Numbered from the stretch's first letter, positions 34,836-47,053 are shown. The stretch is 64,000 nucleotides of DNA from Timema cristinae (GCA_039000515.1 JBCFYV010000100.1:50434587-50498586); one strand, 5' to 3'. Notes: generated by a model from the letters alone, not told the origin. A program made the numbers and translations.

Positions 34836-35894
34836 CAAATTTGATGAGCGTTGAGTAACTAATTAGGAACGTAAGCTTGTCGTTTTCTTACACATGATTT
34901 CAATTCGTGGTTCGAATAGAGGACAAACACACACTTATTTTCTGCTCAACTGCGAGAAGTCTCTCTGCGCATGCGCATGGCTCGAGTGTCTACTCCATTA
35001 GTGTTTTCAACCTGAACGTTCAATTCACCACGCGGATCCACGACAACAATAATAATAATAATAATAATAATAAAGTGTGCCGTGAATAAAAAATATATTG
35101 AGAACCACCGCTCTGTATATTTTTAATAACTTGCGACAATGGTCTTATGGTCTAATACGTCAAGCTCGTAATAGTTAGGATTTCTGTCGACAAAAGTGTT
35201 AAATCTACTAATTATATAGCGGCACAAACTCTTTATTAAACACAAATAAGACACATTTTGTCGGCTTCTTCCCCTCTCCCAATTTCTTTTCCTCCCAAGG
35301 AAAAGATCCAGCCAGGGGCGTCAAAAGATTGTGGTTTTTAGCCAATCAAATCATGGAATATGGCGTAAAAAAGTATCTTTTTAAATAAAAAGAAAATTAA
35401 AAATACATAATCTGAACTATTAGTAAGGGGAAAACTATAAAATAAATATCTCACGAATAAATAAATAGGCCCTCCCCCAATCCACCACACACTGACAAAA
35501 CCTGAAATTATTCAAATAAAACCAGGTTGGGGGGGGGGTACTTTTTTTTAAACTTGACCAATTCATTTTTTTTTAGTCCTATCTCTTTTTAGGAACCGGA
35601 CCTAGTTTAGCGTGTTGTTCAAGACCTTGGGATTGGGAGTGTTCCACTAGGGTTAATGTATTTGGGTTGGTTAGTATGTCTACTAAAAAAAAAGAGGTTG
35701 AGCCGGGCTCTAGAGAAACCTTCAGAGCGGTTCAGCGACCCAATCTCACTGCGTCATACGTTAGCCTTGGCCAAAGCTATTTGCCAAATCTTACTTTTTT
35801 TTTCACAAGTTGTACTAGAGCGTCCACAAACATCAGTCCTGGATGTAGATTTTACACGGTTCTTAGTCCTTTTTAAGGTTTATATTATTAGGGT

Positions 35895-36062
35895 TGTCCT
35901 CGTGTGGTTTGGAGGTAAAGTGCTCGCCTCAGGACCCTAATGTGCGTGGGTTTTAAACCCGGCCGGGGTCGACGGATGTTTCCTGAGCAATAAACACCCG
36001 TAGCACAACTTCCTTCGGAGGGAAAGTAAAGCCATCGGTCCCAAGTCGATGGTGGCGTGTAA
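35895..36062 (+). repeat. SINE family C copy
   Basis: The tRNA-like head GTGTGGTTTGGAGGTAAAGT with CGTGGGTTTTAAACCCGG resembles a box A/box B pair. The body TTTCCTGAGCAATAAACACC then AACTTCCTTCGGAGGGAAAG matches the inverted copy at 48815-48965. The tail differs from families A and B. Confidence 0.65.
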
Positions 36063-36116
36063 AATATATAATCAAATGAAATTTTAAAAATATGTTATTT
36101 ACGTTGTATTTTTAAC

Positions 36117-36205
36117 CTCCCACCGCATTTTATAGATTACCTCTAAAATCCTTTAATTACCATATATGTGTATAACATGAACAGCTAGTAAAGCGCGATG
36201 ATGAT
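36117..36205 (+). repeat. SINE A tail fragment
   Basis: GTGTATAACATGAACAGCTA then GTAAAGCGCGATGATGATG. Confidence 0.55.
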
Positions 36206-36211
36206 GAAAAT

Positions 36212-36382
36212 AATTTCACGTAGTATTCATACGTCAAGTCGCGTGATCGACAGCTGTTACTTTTGATAATCACCTATAAATTAACACTAATAATATAGTG
36301 AGATGCTATCAATGTGGACCACAAAAAAAAAGCATTTGTTGTATTTTCTAAAAATAAAATACCCTTTCTATGAAAATTGAAC
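36212..36382 (+). mobile_element. M2 family MITE, 3' part
   Basis: Runs from GTATTCATACGTCAAGTCGC through AGCTGTTACTTTTGATAATC to the inverted end TCTATGAAAATTGAACCGTG. Confidence 0.7.
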
Positions 36383-37014
36383 CGTGTCTTTATTATGATA
36401 TCTTTAAATAATAATCTCACCGCTAACCTTGAAAATGGTTGAAATATCTTTTAAAAAAATTAGTTGCAAGGGGGAGGCGGAGAGAATGAGGGGTGGGGGG
36501 AGCATAGACTTAGGGCGTGAGAAAAACTACAAAACATCTTTTGGTATTTTTTTTTATTCATCTTTCTCAGACTGCTTGCCTCACCCATTTATGGCGATGA
36601 AGAATCTCGTTCGACAAGATAAAAAGTTTTGGTATGACTATAAAAAAATATCTGATGACATGTTCTTACTTAAAACACTGTTACGTGTATTAACTGTCAA
36701 GAGAAACCGCCCCCCCCCCTCCTCCACTCCCTCAGTTTATTGATCGTGAAGCGTCAATTATCTAAACTAAAGAGACTTAATTGTTTGTTTTTCACCCTTT
36801 ATGATTTCTTTTTTTTTTGTCAATCCAACTGAAGACACTTTTGAGTTATAGAGTTAAAATTATCTTTAAAATAAAATAAAAAATGGGAAGTTGTGTGATA
36901 GCTTAAGAGCGGTTTTTATGAACTACGTAAAAAAAAGTGGTGTAAATTATAGTCGAAACGACAAGGTAACAAAATAATATAGTAGGATTCTGGTAAGAAG
37001 AATTATTTAGATAA

Positions 37015-37255
37015 ATGCTCACATCGGTGACCTAACGCGCTACTCTCTCAGTAGAATAGACTACCGATGATAGGGAGATTGAGGTTAGAATCTCAATTGG
37101 GTGTATTGGATTTTTCAAAAAAATATTTCTCCCCCTTTCTCTACGCAAATGCGAGTACATTTCCTCTAAATATAGCCTTCATAATACATAAAAAAACATT
37201 AGTTTAATTAGAACATAAGCGTATAACCCGAACGGTTAACAAGACGCGGTGCAAA
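37015..37255 (+). repeat. SINE A2 copy
   Basis: CGGTGACCTAACGCGCTACT head, core ACGCAAATGCGAGTACATTT, tail CCCGAACGGTTAACAAGACG. Confidence 0.85.
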
Positions 37256-37500
37256 GAAAAAAATACCCTAGAAAATACTTTTTTCCAGTAAACAAACAAT
37301 TTACAATATTATTAGTATTATTTTATAGGTCAGTGTTTTTTTAACCGGTGTAGCGTAAAGGATCAGCGGAAGTTTAGGGGCAGATAAAAAAAAGTTATAG
37401 AAAGTCTTAGTAGAAGGAAATCCTATTTTAAATCCACGATAAACATTATTTAAATTAAATAGAACAATTATTATAATTTTAGCATCTGAACACAAGCTTT

Positions 37501-38000
37501 ATGCACATTTTATAATGTAGGAATACATGAAAGTAGATCTAGTAATTTTTCTACCTGTTAGACAGGAAGGGTTCTTATAAAATTGGACTGTATATTATAC
37601 GATTGTACAGTATGATTTTGGTAGGAAGAACAGTATAAGTTAGTTACTAAAGTTACTAAAACAATGTTAATATATTCATACATAAAGTCATGTCATCTGC
37701 AAATGTTACTTTTGATAGATCTTATCAATACCTATAAAATAACACAAATAATATGGTAAAATGTTATCAATGTTGGTTGCAAAGAAATATGTTGTGATTT
37801 TCTCTTACTGTTCTTCCAACCAAAATCAGGGTAATAGGATTCCGGCAGAAAGGTCATATCTGTCAGTTACAAAATTTAATAAAACTTCTTAAACCTACAT
37901 ATATTCATACGTCAAGTCATGTGATATGGAGCTGTCATTTTTGATGGATAATAACAATAGTATAGTCACAGCAGAACAAAGAGATAAGTTTGGATTGTTT
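37501..38000 (+). mobile_element. Cluster of M2-related MITE fragments
   Basis: An inverted M2 end (AAATTGGACTGTA at 37580-37592) is followed by an element bounded by TGATTTTGGTAGGAAGAACA (37612) and its inverse GTTCTTCCAACCAAAATCAG (37809). A third fragment with CATACGTCAAGTCATGTGAT follows at 37907. The same DTTTTGGTAGGAAGAA end occurs at 10255. Confidence 0.65.
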
Positions 38001-38470
38001 TTGTGAATTTGAATTTTCAGAAAAATTGTCACTATAAGAAATACAGGATTTTCTCTTCACATAGGCAGTTTCCTTAATTTTTAACCCTTTTTGGCTTTCT
38101 TTTTTTTATTCAATGTCTTCATCTTATTTTAGACCCTTTGTGTAAACTATAAGGGGTTTTAAACTCATTGTTTGGAAAGTTTAAAAATACCGTTCCTTTA
38201 GGTAAGAAAAAAAAAGTACAGTTTGTCATTTTGAGGAGGAACAAGTGATTTTATTTCATTCTTTTTGGTTGTCAACCCTTCAACTACTACTCTTTTAAAA
38301 AGAAAAAAGAAAACTTAACCAAAATACTCTTCATTTAAGGAGCTAATAAATTATCATGTGTCCAAACCATTTTACGTCTTTGTTTAGGATATTATATCAT
38401 CTATCTTTTATGACGTTATAAATATATTTTCGAACATAAATAGCTTCTCAAAGTAGCTTGAAGTGAATAC

Positions 38471-38474
38471 TCTC

Positions 38475-38528
<54 letters not shown>
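38471..38528 (+). repeat. Compound (CT)n(TA)n(CA)n microsatellite
   Basis: CT repeats pass into TA repeats and then CACACA. Confidence 0.9.
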
Positions 38529-38529
<1 letters not shown>

Positions 38530-38589
38530 AATGTACACAAAGGTAATCGCTTTGGCTGCTGAGTTCACCAATTTAAGAGACAGGTTGAT

Positions 38590-38842
38590 ATTCTTGCATA
38601 GGTGATCTCGCGGACTAAACGTCAGACTCGTTTAAGTCTGACTGTCCATTGACCGGTAATAACTTTCTGTGAGGTCAATCCCGTCTGGTTCATACTAAGA
38701 GTTTTTTTTTCTTTAATAACCTCCCGCTCTCCTACCACGCAAATGCGGATACACTTGTTCTATTCTACTCCCCTCATAACCTACCCACTTCCCCTAGCGT
38801 AATTGCAATGGGAATAGCCGGACGGGCAGTAACACGCGGTTT
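38590..38842 (+). repeat. SINE A2-like copy
   Basis: GCGGACTAAACGTCAGACTC head, CACGCAAATGCGGATACACT core, tail CCGGACGGGCAGTAACACGC. Confidence 0.75.
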
Positions 38843-39244
38843 AGGAAGGGGAGGGTTGGATATTATCTTATTAAATTAACAGTTTGGTACAACATTAATG
38901 GGCTGGCTCTTTAATGAACTTAGGGCTAGCCATCCGGTGCCGTAATGATTGGAGGGGAGGAAGAGGTACATTTTACCCCACCCCCTTTTTCAAAAAAATT
39001 ATTCCTTCTCAAAACCTAGTACAGTACGTAGTTCATTGGTGTTTTGTAAAAAAAAAAAAAAAGTCAAATTTTTTCCTTCTAAAAATGTCTTAGCCGTCTT
39101 CTGTTGGGGGATGATGGTAAAACAGGTAGCCATTCCCTCTCTCCAAATACCGCACACGCGCGCACACACACATACACACACGATCTGGGCCAAGTCCCTG
39201 TTGACAATCCTCTTATTATAATACGTACAAAATGTCTTGTACAT

Positions 39245-39640
39245 TTGGATATTTCATAGGAAGAACTTTCATATGAGAGCTAGAAAAGTTACTACAGTAG
39301 CCCCGTGGGGTTTCTTTGGTGCTGACTGACAGCTGACGGCTTTGAAAAGTTACCAGACCAAATTATGTATCCCTGTATGATCTGCCAAAAAAAATGTGTT
39401 TAACAGCTGTCACTTCTGACAGTCAACATTTAGGTATATACCTAAATGTTGACTGTCAGAAGTCAGCACCAAAGAAGCCACGGGACTATTGTAGATCTAC
39501 CTTTTTCACTTGTTCATACGTTAGGTCATGTGATCTACAACATTCACTTTTGATATATATTATCAATCCATATAAAATAACACGTATAACTTATTAAAAA
39601 AAGTACCATTTTTGACCGGCCCTTTATATGAAAATTGTAC
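39245..39640 (+). mobile_element. M2 family MITE carrying an M1 insertion
   Basis: The left end TTTCATAGGAAGAACTTTC and the right end ATATGAAAATTGTACTGTAG are inverted relatives. The body is split at 39293 by the M1 MITE. Confidence 0.75.
39295..39491 (+). mobile_element. Mariner-like MITE, family M1, inserted in an M2 element
   Basis: TIRs begin CAGTAGCCCCGTGG, with TA at 39293-39294 and 39492-39493. A long internal palindrome centres on TTTAGGTATATACCTAAA. The host sequence AAAAGTTACTAGATCTAC is split at its TA; uninterrupted relatives are at about 48212 and 50081. Confidence 0.9.
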
Positions 39641-39649
39641 TGTAGTAAT

Positions 39650-39850
39650 CTAATCTTCCAAGGAGAGGATTCATTTCCGAACGAACACTTGAGACAATTT
39701 ATTCAGATATTGGCAGCAGTGGCCCGTGTTCCCTGTTCTGCCGAGCTGGGTCGTGATGGAATGCCAGATAATATCGGGGAACACCAGCTCCAACTAACGA
39801 TACAGGTGGAGAAACAAACAAAACAAAACACGACGAGATTCTTGTCTCTG
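39650..39850 (+). pseudogene. Unassigned exon-like ORF
   Basis: An open frame reads QGEDSFPNEHLRQFIQILAA, VARVPCSAELGRDGMPDNIG and EHQLQLTIQVEKQ. Composition and GC are protein-like, unlike most spurious ORFs here, and ATACAG|GTGGAG could be a donor. I do not recognise the family. It sits between an M2 MITE and a SINE, so it may be a captured gene fragment, transposon coding sequence or a real exon. The frame then runs into SINE sequence. Confidence 0.3.
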
Positions 39851-39859
39851 GCACTTGTT

Positions 39860-40096
39860 GGTGTCTTACTACCCGTTCGAGTTGTTCGCCTATGTACTAA
39901 TTTACACTAATGTATTAGGGATTATGAAGGTTGAATGTAGAGGAAGTGTACCCGTATTTGCGTGGAGGGTTAGTGGAAAACATTTAAGGGGCGGGGAACC
40001 GAGTACAACCGACAGGAATCGATACCCAATCTCCCCGTCATCGGCAGTACACTGCAGCAAGAGTGACACCTTAGACCATTCCACCACCGAAACAGG
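39860..40096 (-). repeat. SINE A2 copy
   Basis: Tail GGTGTCTTACTACCCGTTCG to head CCACCACCGAAACAGG. Confidence 0.85.
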
Positions 40097-40132
40097 TAGT
40101 TACAACTCTTGTTTGAGTGAAAGCATTATTCT

Positions 40133-40372
40133 CACCGCGTCTTACTACCTGTTCAGGTTGTACGCATTATTATTATTATTATTATTACTCTAATGTGGTA
40201 GGGATTAGGAAGGAAACATTTCAAAGGTAATAATTTACCCGCATTTGCGCGGAATGGAGAACGGGAAACTATTTAGGAAAAAAAAACACCCTCATTGGAT
40301 CGGACCGGGATTCAAACGCCGATATCCCCGTTTCCAGTCCTGACACAAGATTGACGCCTTAGACCAATTTAA
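40133..40372 (-). repeat. SINE A2 copy
   Basis: Tail CACCGCGTCTTACTACCTGT to GACGCCTTAGACCAATTT; (ATT)n near the tail side. Confidence 0.85.
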
Positions 40373-40734
40373 AATTGGTTTGGTGGTTTTTTTTTTAACA
40401 ATTGAAAAAGTTAGCTATTATTAAAACCGTTTTATATTTTATATATATAATATATTTATTTTTCTTAAAAAACGAATAAAGATTAGCAAAGAAAATACAG
40501 ATTCGAGACCTGATTTGATATATCAGAAAATGTGCACTTTATTGTTTGCGATCTTCTAGGGCGGAATCCGGTGAATTTTCCAAAATAAACAAAATCGCCT
40601 CCGCCCGGTTGATTGCCAAACATTCTCCATCGTCCCCCTATCTCCCCACCCCCTTCCCCACAAGGTTTGATTGGGATAGAGGGTAATATCAAAAAGTCCC
40701 CCCACCCCTTTTCATTTATCAACCACGTTTTGTA

Positions 40735-40975
40735 AATCCGCAGCGCCGCGTGCGAGAACAAGACGAAAGATTTCCAAGGTCGCGAGCCGCCGGGATCGGC
40801 CGAAGGTCGAGTGGACCAAGTCTGGAGCGCTGCGGTCGCGGTGTGTTTTAGTACAGTTTGATACCGTTGGGAGGAGGAGGCCTCGTCTGGGTTACCCGTC
40901 TGGCCCGGAGGGCATGAGGGGGGTTCCCTGTCGAAACCTCTTAAAAACGCGCGGCGCGCACACACAAGGATGAAA
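40735..40975 (+). promoter_or_regulatory. CpG-rich island in intron 3
   Basis: About 240 bp with roughly 25-30 CpG dinucleotides, including CGCGAGCCGCCGGGATCGGC and ACGCGCGGCGCGC, in otherwise AT-rich DNA. A 160-residue open frame crosses it on the minus strand (40965-40483), but the product is low complexity with no recognisable domain. It may be an internal promoter or enhancer, or an insert of foreign composition. Confidence 0.4.
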
Positions 40976-41293
40976 CAATTGACAAACTTTAAACGCGATT
41001 CGAACCCGCAACCTTTTCTTCCCTGTAACCACTGAGATGAGCTTGATATTGGCCCGTATGCAAGAACGAGTAGGAGTAAAGGCGGAGGACGGTTGATTTG
41101 CTTGCTAGGACGAGCGCGCGTGCGCGCTCTTGAGTAATTCCAAAGGTTGGTCCCGACCAGCCTTCTACTTTACTCCTATCCCTTATACATAGGTTTACTC
41201 CTATCCCTTATACACAGGGCTAACCCAGCGCGGCGCGCATGAGCAATAGAGATGTCAAACATCTGTTATTTTGTTTTGTGTTGTCAAGAAAAT

Positions 41294-41383
41294 ATGGCGC
41301 TACATGGCTACCGGATTGTCACGTATTTAGACGTTATCGACGACTATTTTGAAGAAGAGGCTAATAAAGTTGTTGTGATTTAA
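41294..41383 (+). pseudogene. Possible first exon of the Harbinger transposase
   Basis: A short ORF of 29 residues plus stop, starting MALHGYRIVTYLDVIDDYFE, lies just inside the left transposon end. An acidic N-terminal segment here fits Harbinger transposases, but the match is weak and no clean donor follows. It may be only a relic or a chance ORF. Confidence 0.35.
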
Positions 41384-41459
41384 CGGAGGCATGTTAGTGA
41401 TTTCCAGGATACCTGTTAGGCTTATTCTGACGAACAATTTCGTAAAATATTTTCTATTT

Positions 41460-42560
41460 TAGAAGGAAGTTGCATGACAAGATATCTTCCCTACGTTGGA
41501 AATTGACAATCCCGAAACACAACAACACAATGATGACTTCCACTGCTTCATTTACAACAAATGTTGACCACTCTTCAGTTTTATGCCACGGAATGCTTAC
41601 AAAGTAAGTTAATACCAAATTATAAATATACTTTTTTTTAAGGTTATATTATTTATTATTACTAAACTTACAAAAAACATTATTAACTTTTTTTTTAAGA
41701 ATGAACAACTAATTTAAATTTTTGGATTGAATTACATTAATAAATTTTCATGTTTGTTTTTGTAATGTGTTAGTTAAGATTAATTTAGCATCAGTATATA
41801 AGTTTAATTAATATTAAGACTTGTATTATTTACTGACAACATATTTCTTCCATTGTTTTTAATTATGTAATTGAAGCAAATAGGCTAATTGATTGTTTTG
41901 TGACATACAGTAGCTATTGGGATTTTGGTTGACATTTAATATTGATTTTTTGTATATATATAAAATCCAAAATAACCTTACCTCTAAAAAAATCACAGTA
42001 GGCCTAGGTCGGACTACAGACATATCTATTCTTATAATTTTTTAAAATTGGCTAATAACTTTGTTCTTCCATTTTTAGGTTGTTGGCGGAGAAATGTAGG
42101 CCTACAATGTTGACCAGTCAACGGTATCGCGTGTTGTTAAGAAAATATCAATTTGGTTGGCCCAAAACATGCAACATGTGGTGTGGTTTCCCACCACAGA
42201 AGCTGAACTGGGAGCTGTGCGAATGCTGTTCTATGACTAGGCCAACTTCCCTGGAGTTTCATATCGAAGAGGCTGCACCCACATCCCTGTCCAGAGCCCC
42301 GGGGGTCCATCTGAGAGTCTGGGCTTCACCACATGGACTATTACAGTTGGAACCTTATTAAAATCATTGTGGCGGGCGAATCAAAACATCGGTAATGTTA
42401 CTATATATAGCTGGTTTCATGTTCCGTTAGAAACAGACTTCTTGTATCAACACACGTACCAAATGTGTACATCCATTATCTTGACCTTACAGACCTCTAA
42501 TGAAATGGAGAATGGTGGAAACTAGCAGGTTATCACTGCTCATTTTGATGCTAAATGTAT
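41460..42560 (+). pseudogene. Harbinger (DDE) transposase relic
   Basis: Near 41563-41605 the frame MLTTLQFYATECLQ matches the LxFLATGxxQ helix of Harbinger transposases and is followed by a donor-like AAAGTAAGTT. After an intron ending in TTTTTAG (42078) comes VDQSTVSRVVKKISIWLAQN, then WFPTTEAELGAVRMLFYD, with in-frame stops at 42097 and 42238. The next block, THIPVQSPGGP, is the usual region just after the first catalytic Asp. Here the normal IDGTHI reads YRRGCTHI, so the catalytic residue is gone. Near 42530 a frame-shifted RLSLLILMLNV probably descends from the GDSGYPLxP motif. The gene is not functional. Confidence 0.8.
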
Positions 42561-42751
42561 GTCCCAAGGAGAGAGAGGAAACTATTATTTTCGTTCTACT
42601 CAGCAGAGTAGATTTTTAATCCCTTTATGCTAAGGTGGATGTATTGTTACGTAAATTCAACTCTAAATTCTTACATTTTAAACTTACTAATAAGAAATCC
42701 ACACACAATTAGTTGTACGATCTTTATCACCGATCATATACACAATCTTGT

Positions 42752-42992
42752 CGATTTAGCACTGTCGTACTATTTGGTCAGGTTATATGCATACATACTG
42801 ATCACACTGTTTCTGGGATGAGGAAGTTTGGATTAAATAGTGTATACACATTTGCAAGGAAAAAGGGAAAAAACATTTACAAAAGACCACCCTCGTTAGA
42901 CTTGCCTGGGATTCAAACCATGATCTCCCTATCTTCAGCAGTCTAGTTTTTTTGTGAGTTTGATATTTTAGACCATGTGGCCACAAAAGTGA
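42752..42992 (-). repeat. SINE A2 copy inside the Harbinger element
   Basis: Worn tail CACTGTCGTACTATTTGGTC to head GACCATGTGGCCACAAAAGT. Confidence 0.75.
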
Positions 42993-43360
42993 ATTATTTA
43001 TTTTAGTGTTTATACTTGTACAATATCAAGACACAAACTTTACACAGACTGTACTGGCGGGCCATGATACACTCTGTGCCAAGCATGACAAAACATAATA
43101 CAAGCTGCTCTGACACTGATCGTAGAGAGAACATAATATCATGTTTATATTATAAATATTGTGTGTTAAAAACCATGATGATTGTGGTCCTTGCCAGTGA
43201 GGGCTAATAAATAATTTTGAAATCGACTATTTTAATTTTCTTTTACTGTTACTGGAGTTGTAAACCTGGATGTTTTCCTGCCTCAGATTACAGGTACTGT
43301 AACCAAGCACGTTGACACCAAAGTACCATAGTAATAATAATGTATTAGAGATTTTTTTTA

Positions 43361-43606
43361 GCACTACATCTTACTACCCATTCGGGTTGTACGCCTAAAT
43401 ACTAATTACACTAGGTAATGTGTTGGGAATATGAAAGGTTGAATTTAGAGGAAGTGAACCCACACTTGTGTGGAGGGAGAGTGAAAAACTATTTAGGAAA
43501 ATTCACCTCAGTTCACTCGACCGAGATTCGAACCTCAACTCTTCCTATCCTGTGGTCTAGCTCAACACAAAAGTAGTGTGTTAGCCAACTACACCACCGA
43601 GGTGGG
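43361..43606 (-). repeat. SINE A1 copy inside the Harbinger element
   Basis: Tail CACTACATCTTACTACCCAT to head CTACACCACCGAGGTGGG. Confidence 0.88.
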
Positions 43607-45344
43607 TTTAGTGTTGATCATGTTATATGATTTGTAACACATTTAGTGAATATGTTGTATGCAATATTGTTGAAGTTAAATTCAATATAATAGAAACGTA
43701 AACAAACCAAAATAATTTGGCCTTATACACTATTAAATTCCCACTTACTTTAATACTTACCAGGCAAATATTGGAAGAAGGCCTGATGATTCAAATAACA
43801 TTTATTTAGAAAAGCTCATGGCTGCATCTCGTTATGCATTTATTTTATTGATAAAAATCGGTATAATATATTATTTAATAATGCTAAGTTCAGTGAAAGT
43901 GATTGACATTTCATAAAATATTTCATAAAGTATTTAATTAAACTTATCTATGACATAATTAGACAGATTCTCCAGACAAAATTACAATTTATATAATATA
44001 ACTCGTCCCTTTTTTATGTTTCTATCTACCTTTTCTTTACCTTCTTCCAAATATAATCTATTTAATATAATATTAAAAATAATTTCTAAGTGTTGTTTGC
44101 GAGCCTATATTATTAAGACAAACTACTGGATATATCTTCGGCTTGTGGTGCAAACAGATGCTCAAATTTGGACCTTGGGATGAAAAATAATAAACCACCC
44201 TGCTAAGGAATGGAAATAATTATAATCATTTTTTCACAGTCAGTTTATTTTAAAAGATAAACACTAGAGATTGGCCAGACAAAAAAAAAATATATAAATT
44301 GTCAAAATTTAATTTGCAATGCTGAATTAAGATACCTGCAGTCCTTAGCAACAACATAAGTGGTTAACATAAAAACAGGAAATCAAGTACCCCAGAGACC
44401 CTCCAGAGTGGAAGTGAAAAGTTCCCTAATCACTTTATAACATAAGAATGTAGATATATTTACATTTTATAGGTTAATGCAGGGTGAACGATCTCGACAC
44501 AATGGATATTGGAAATTGTAATTTTACTACACATCACTTGAAAATGACCCTAATATGAATAATGTTTTTAACAAATGGGAAAATGTTTGTTGGTTTTATA
44601 AATTCTATAGCCGAAACATCTAGGCTCAATTCTTAAGTCCTATAATTTTATGTTTCATAATTTGAGACATAATAGCAAGTTAAATGTATAAAATATTAAT
44701 AAACAGTAATTTACTATGTAAAATTAATATAAACTACCTAGCTATAACAGGTCTATATAAAGGTTAGTTATCAATCGGAACATTAAACATAGTAAACAAA
44801 AGTGTTTAAAAAATTGAATATGATGTTTTTGTTTATAGGCATGCTTTCTTGGTAAAAAAAATAATCAGGTTACGGTATTTATTATTCAAGAGAAATAGAT
44901 CCATCACAAAAATGTCAAAAGTAATCAACAAAGATTCCTAACCTTAGGTCTAACTACGGAGCAACAACCTAATGTTCATCTATCAGAGCTCACTCTAAAT
45001 TAAACACTTTCTAGTTCATCAAAAAGAAAATTGATTCACTTGAATGCAGATATAAAGATAATAATAGTGTTAACAATAAATGTGGAAATATTATAATTGT
45101 TTTGAATGTTTTGTCAACTATTTTACATAAAATAGTCAAATTTAAAGGTCTGGGGTCCCCAAGAGGGATGCAGGTGATGTGAAAAGGCTGATCGAGACTT
45201 GAAGCACTGGTGTAAGAAATGGCAGCGACAAACTGACACTGCTTGTAGTTGGGAAATCTGAAAAATAAAGGATAGTATGAACAAAACAAGCATAGCTAGT
45301 ATTTTTAAATGGGGAGGTTTTATTAAATTTTAGATGTTATTAAA

Positions 45345-45500
45345 ACAGCTTTCATAAGTCAGATGTCAAGTCATGTGACCTTCAGCTGCTACTTCCAATA
45401 ATATCAAAGAATAACTCTAATAAATTAACATTCTTACCATTGTATATTGCACAGATAAATGTTTCAATGGCTTGTTTTCTGCAAGTCCTTTTTACTAGAA
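45345..45500 (+). mobile_element. M2 family relic inside the Harbinger element
   Basis: CATAAGTCAGATGTCAAGTC then ATGTGACCTTCAGCTGCTAC match the family's central block; both ends are worn. Confidence 0.5.
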
Positions 45501-47007
45501 TACTAAATTAGGGTGTCAATGCACATAATCATCAAATTGCTTTTAATTAAAACCATTTAGATTACATTTTCAAATAAGCTTTTGAAAATGTAATTTAACA
45601 TTCAAAGCATTGCAGGTCAACAGATGCAAGTTTGATTGATATTGCACATTATAATTTGTAAACACATACCTACATCTTAAACCTAACACTCACTATAAGG
45701 ACACACTTGTTATGTACGGTAACTAAAACAAGATTCAAAGGACAGGCCTAACTTATCGACAAGTGTGCATTATTTGCTCTTAAAGACTCCATCCACCAAT
45801 ACTAGACATGTCCATTCAGATTAAAGTCAACAAAGTCGTTTTTCAGGAGTTAGCATGTTTATGACAATCATGTAATTAATTTTGTAAACAATTGTTAATT
45901 TTCTGTATACTATCATGAAACTTACACCTATTTTGTATGTATATCAATATTTTGTTTATTAAAAAGTAAATAGTAGGCCTACCCTTCTCAGTCCAAATTA
46001 TATCTATGAATATAAATAAACTTATAAAATCTGTTTCTGTGTGTGCATCTCTCTGTAAATATGAACCTTATAGTTGTAATATCTCACATAGCCTACCTGT
46101 TGTATCGAGATACTCCATAATGGTATTGACAGCAACGGTGTAACCTGTAGACCTCAGAGCAGCAGTTATAGGGGGGCTACCACCTCGACCCTGGGACATG
46201 ATGGCTTGTGAGAATTGTAGGGCCCTCGTCCAGTGCTCATCAGTTCCACTGTCTCTTCAACTACTTGCCTCTTCCTTCTTGATTTGACAATGTCCCAATG
46301 TTTGTGCAGGTGAACCAGAGTTCTAAAATGATTCACAATATAATATAAACACAGTTCCAACTAGGTCAACTTGAGGTGTCTTTGTTATCAAACAAGAAAA
46401 GATTACTAATGGTTATTATAAATTATTATAAAGGCCTATATTAATGAAAGTTCCCACTATACAGCTGGCTATATTAATATAGTGGTTCTAATAATCAGTG
46501 AAGCATTTTATGAAATTTGTTGTCTCTATAAACTTCAAGGTAATACTGTATATTTGTATGTTGTAATATTTTTCTATTTATGAGGATGACATTGTTAGTT
46601 TAGTTACTATGTTTACTTTGTGACTAGGCCTAGACCTTGTACAAAAATATTATATTGAAGGTTAACTAGCCTAAGATAGTACTGGTCTAAAGTGCTAAAT
46701 CAGGCCTACTAAGACCTACCAGTAGACAAAATACATAAAGTTAGGAGTAAAGATTAGGTTAGTTCAATAATATATAAATTCCACTCGTTCTTAGAATTTC
46801 AAAACTTTTGTTTCGACTTATACTATGCAAAAATAAACGCTAGGCCTACAGAGAAAGGGAATAAAACTTATCAACGCTAGGGCCTACGCAAATTAATAGC
46901 ATAGGCCTACAAATAATTTTTTGTTACGTTGACGTTTGTGTTTACCATCAATAAGAAACACCTTTAAAGATTTTACTTTACTTGTGTTTATTTCTATAGA
47001 CGATCCT

Positions 47008-47053
47008 GCGTATAGCCCGAATGGGTAGTAAGACGCGGTGCTAATAATAATAA
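47008..47053 (+). repeat. SINE tail fragment inside the Harbinger element
   Basis: GTATAGCCCGAATGGGTAGT, then AAGACGCGGTG and (ATA)n; a strongly 5'-truncated insertion. Confidence 0.8.

Noticed and set aside
36429..36743. 104-residue ORF in intron 3
   Set aside because: Low-complexity composition ending in a C homopolymer; no recognisable motif.
40483..40965. 160-residue minus ORF as a real gene
   Set aside because: No domain, composition driven by CpG content, extends into AT-rich DNA; kept only as an observation.
42080..42361. 93-residue ORF starting MLAEKCRPTM
   Set aside because: It is an out-of-frame reading of the decayed Harbinger transposase; the adjacent frame carries the family motifs.
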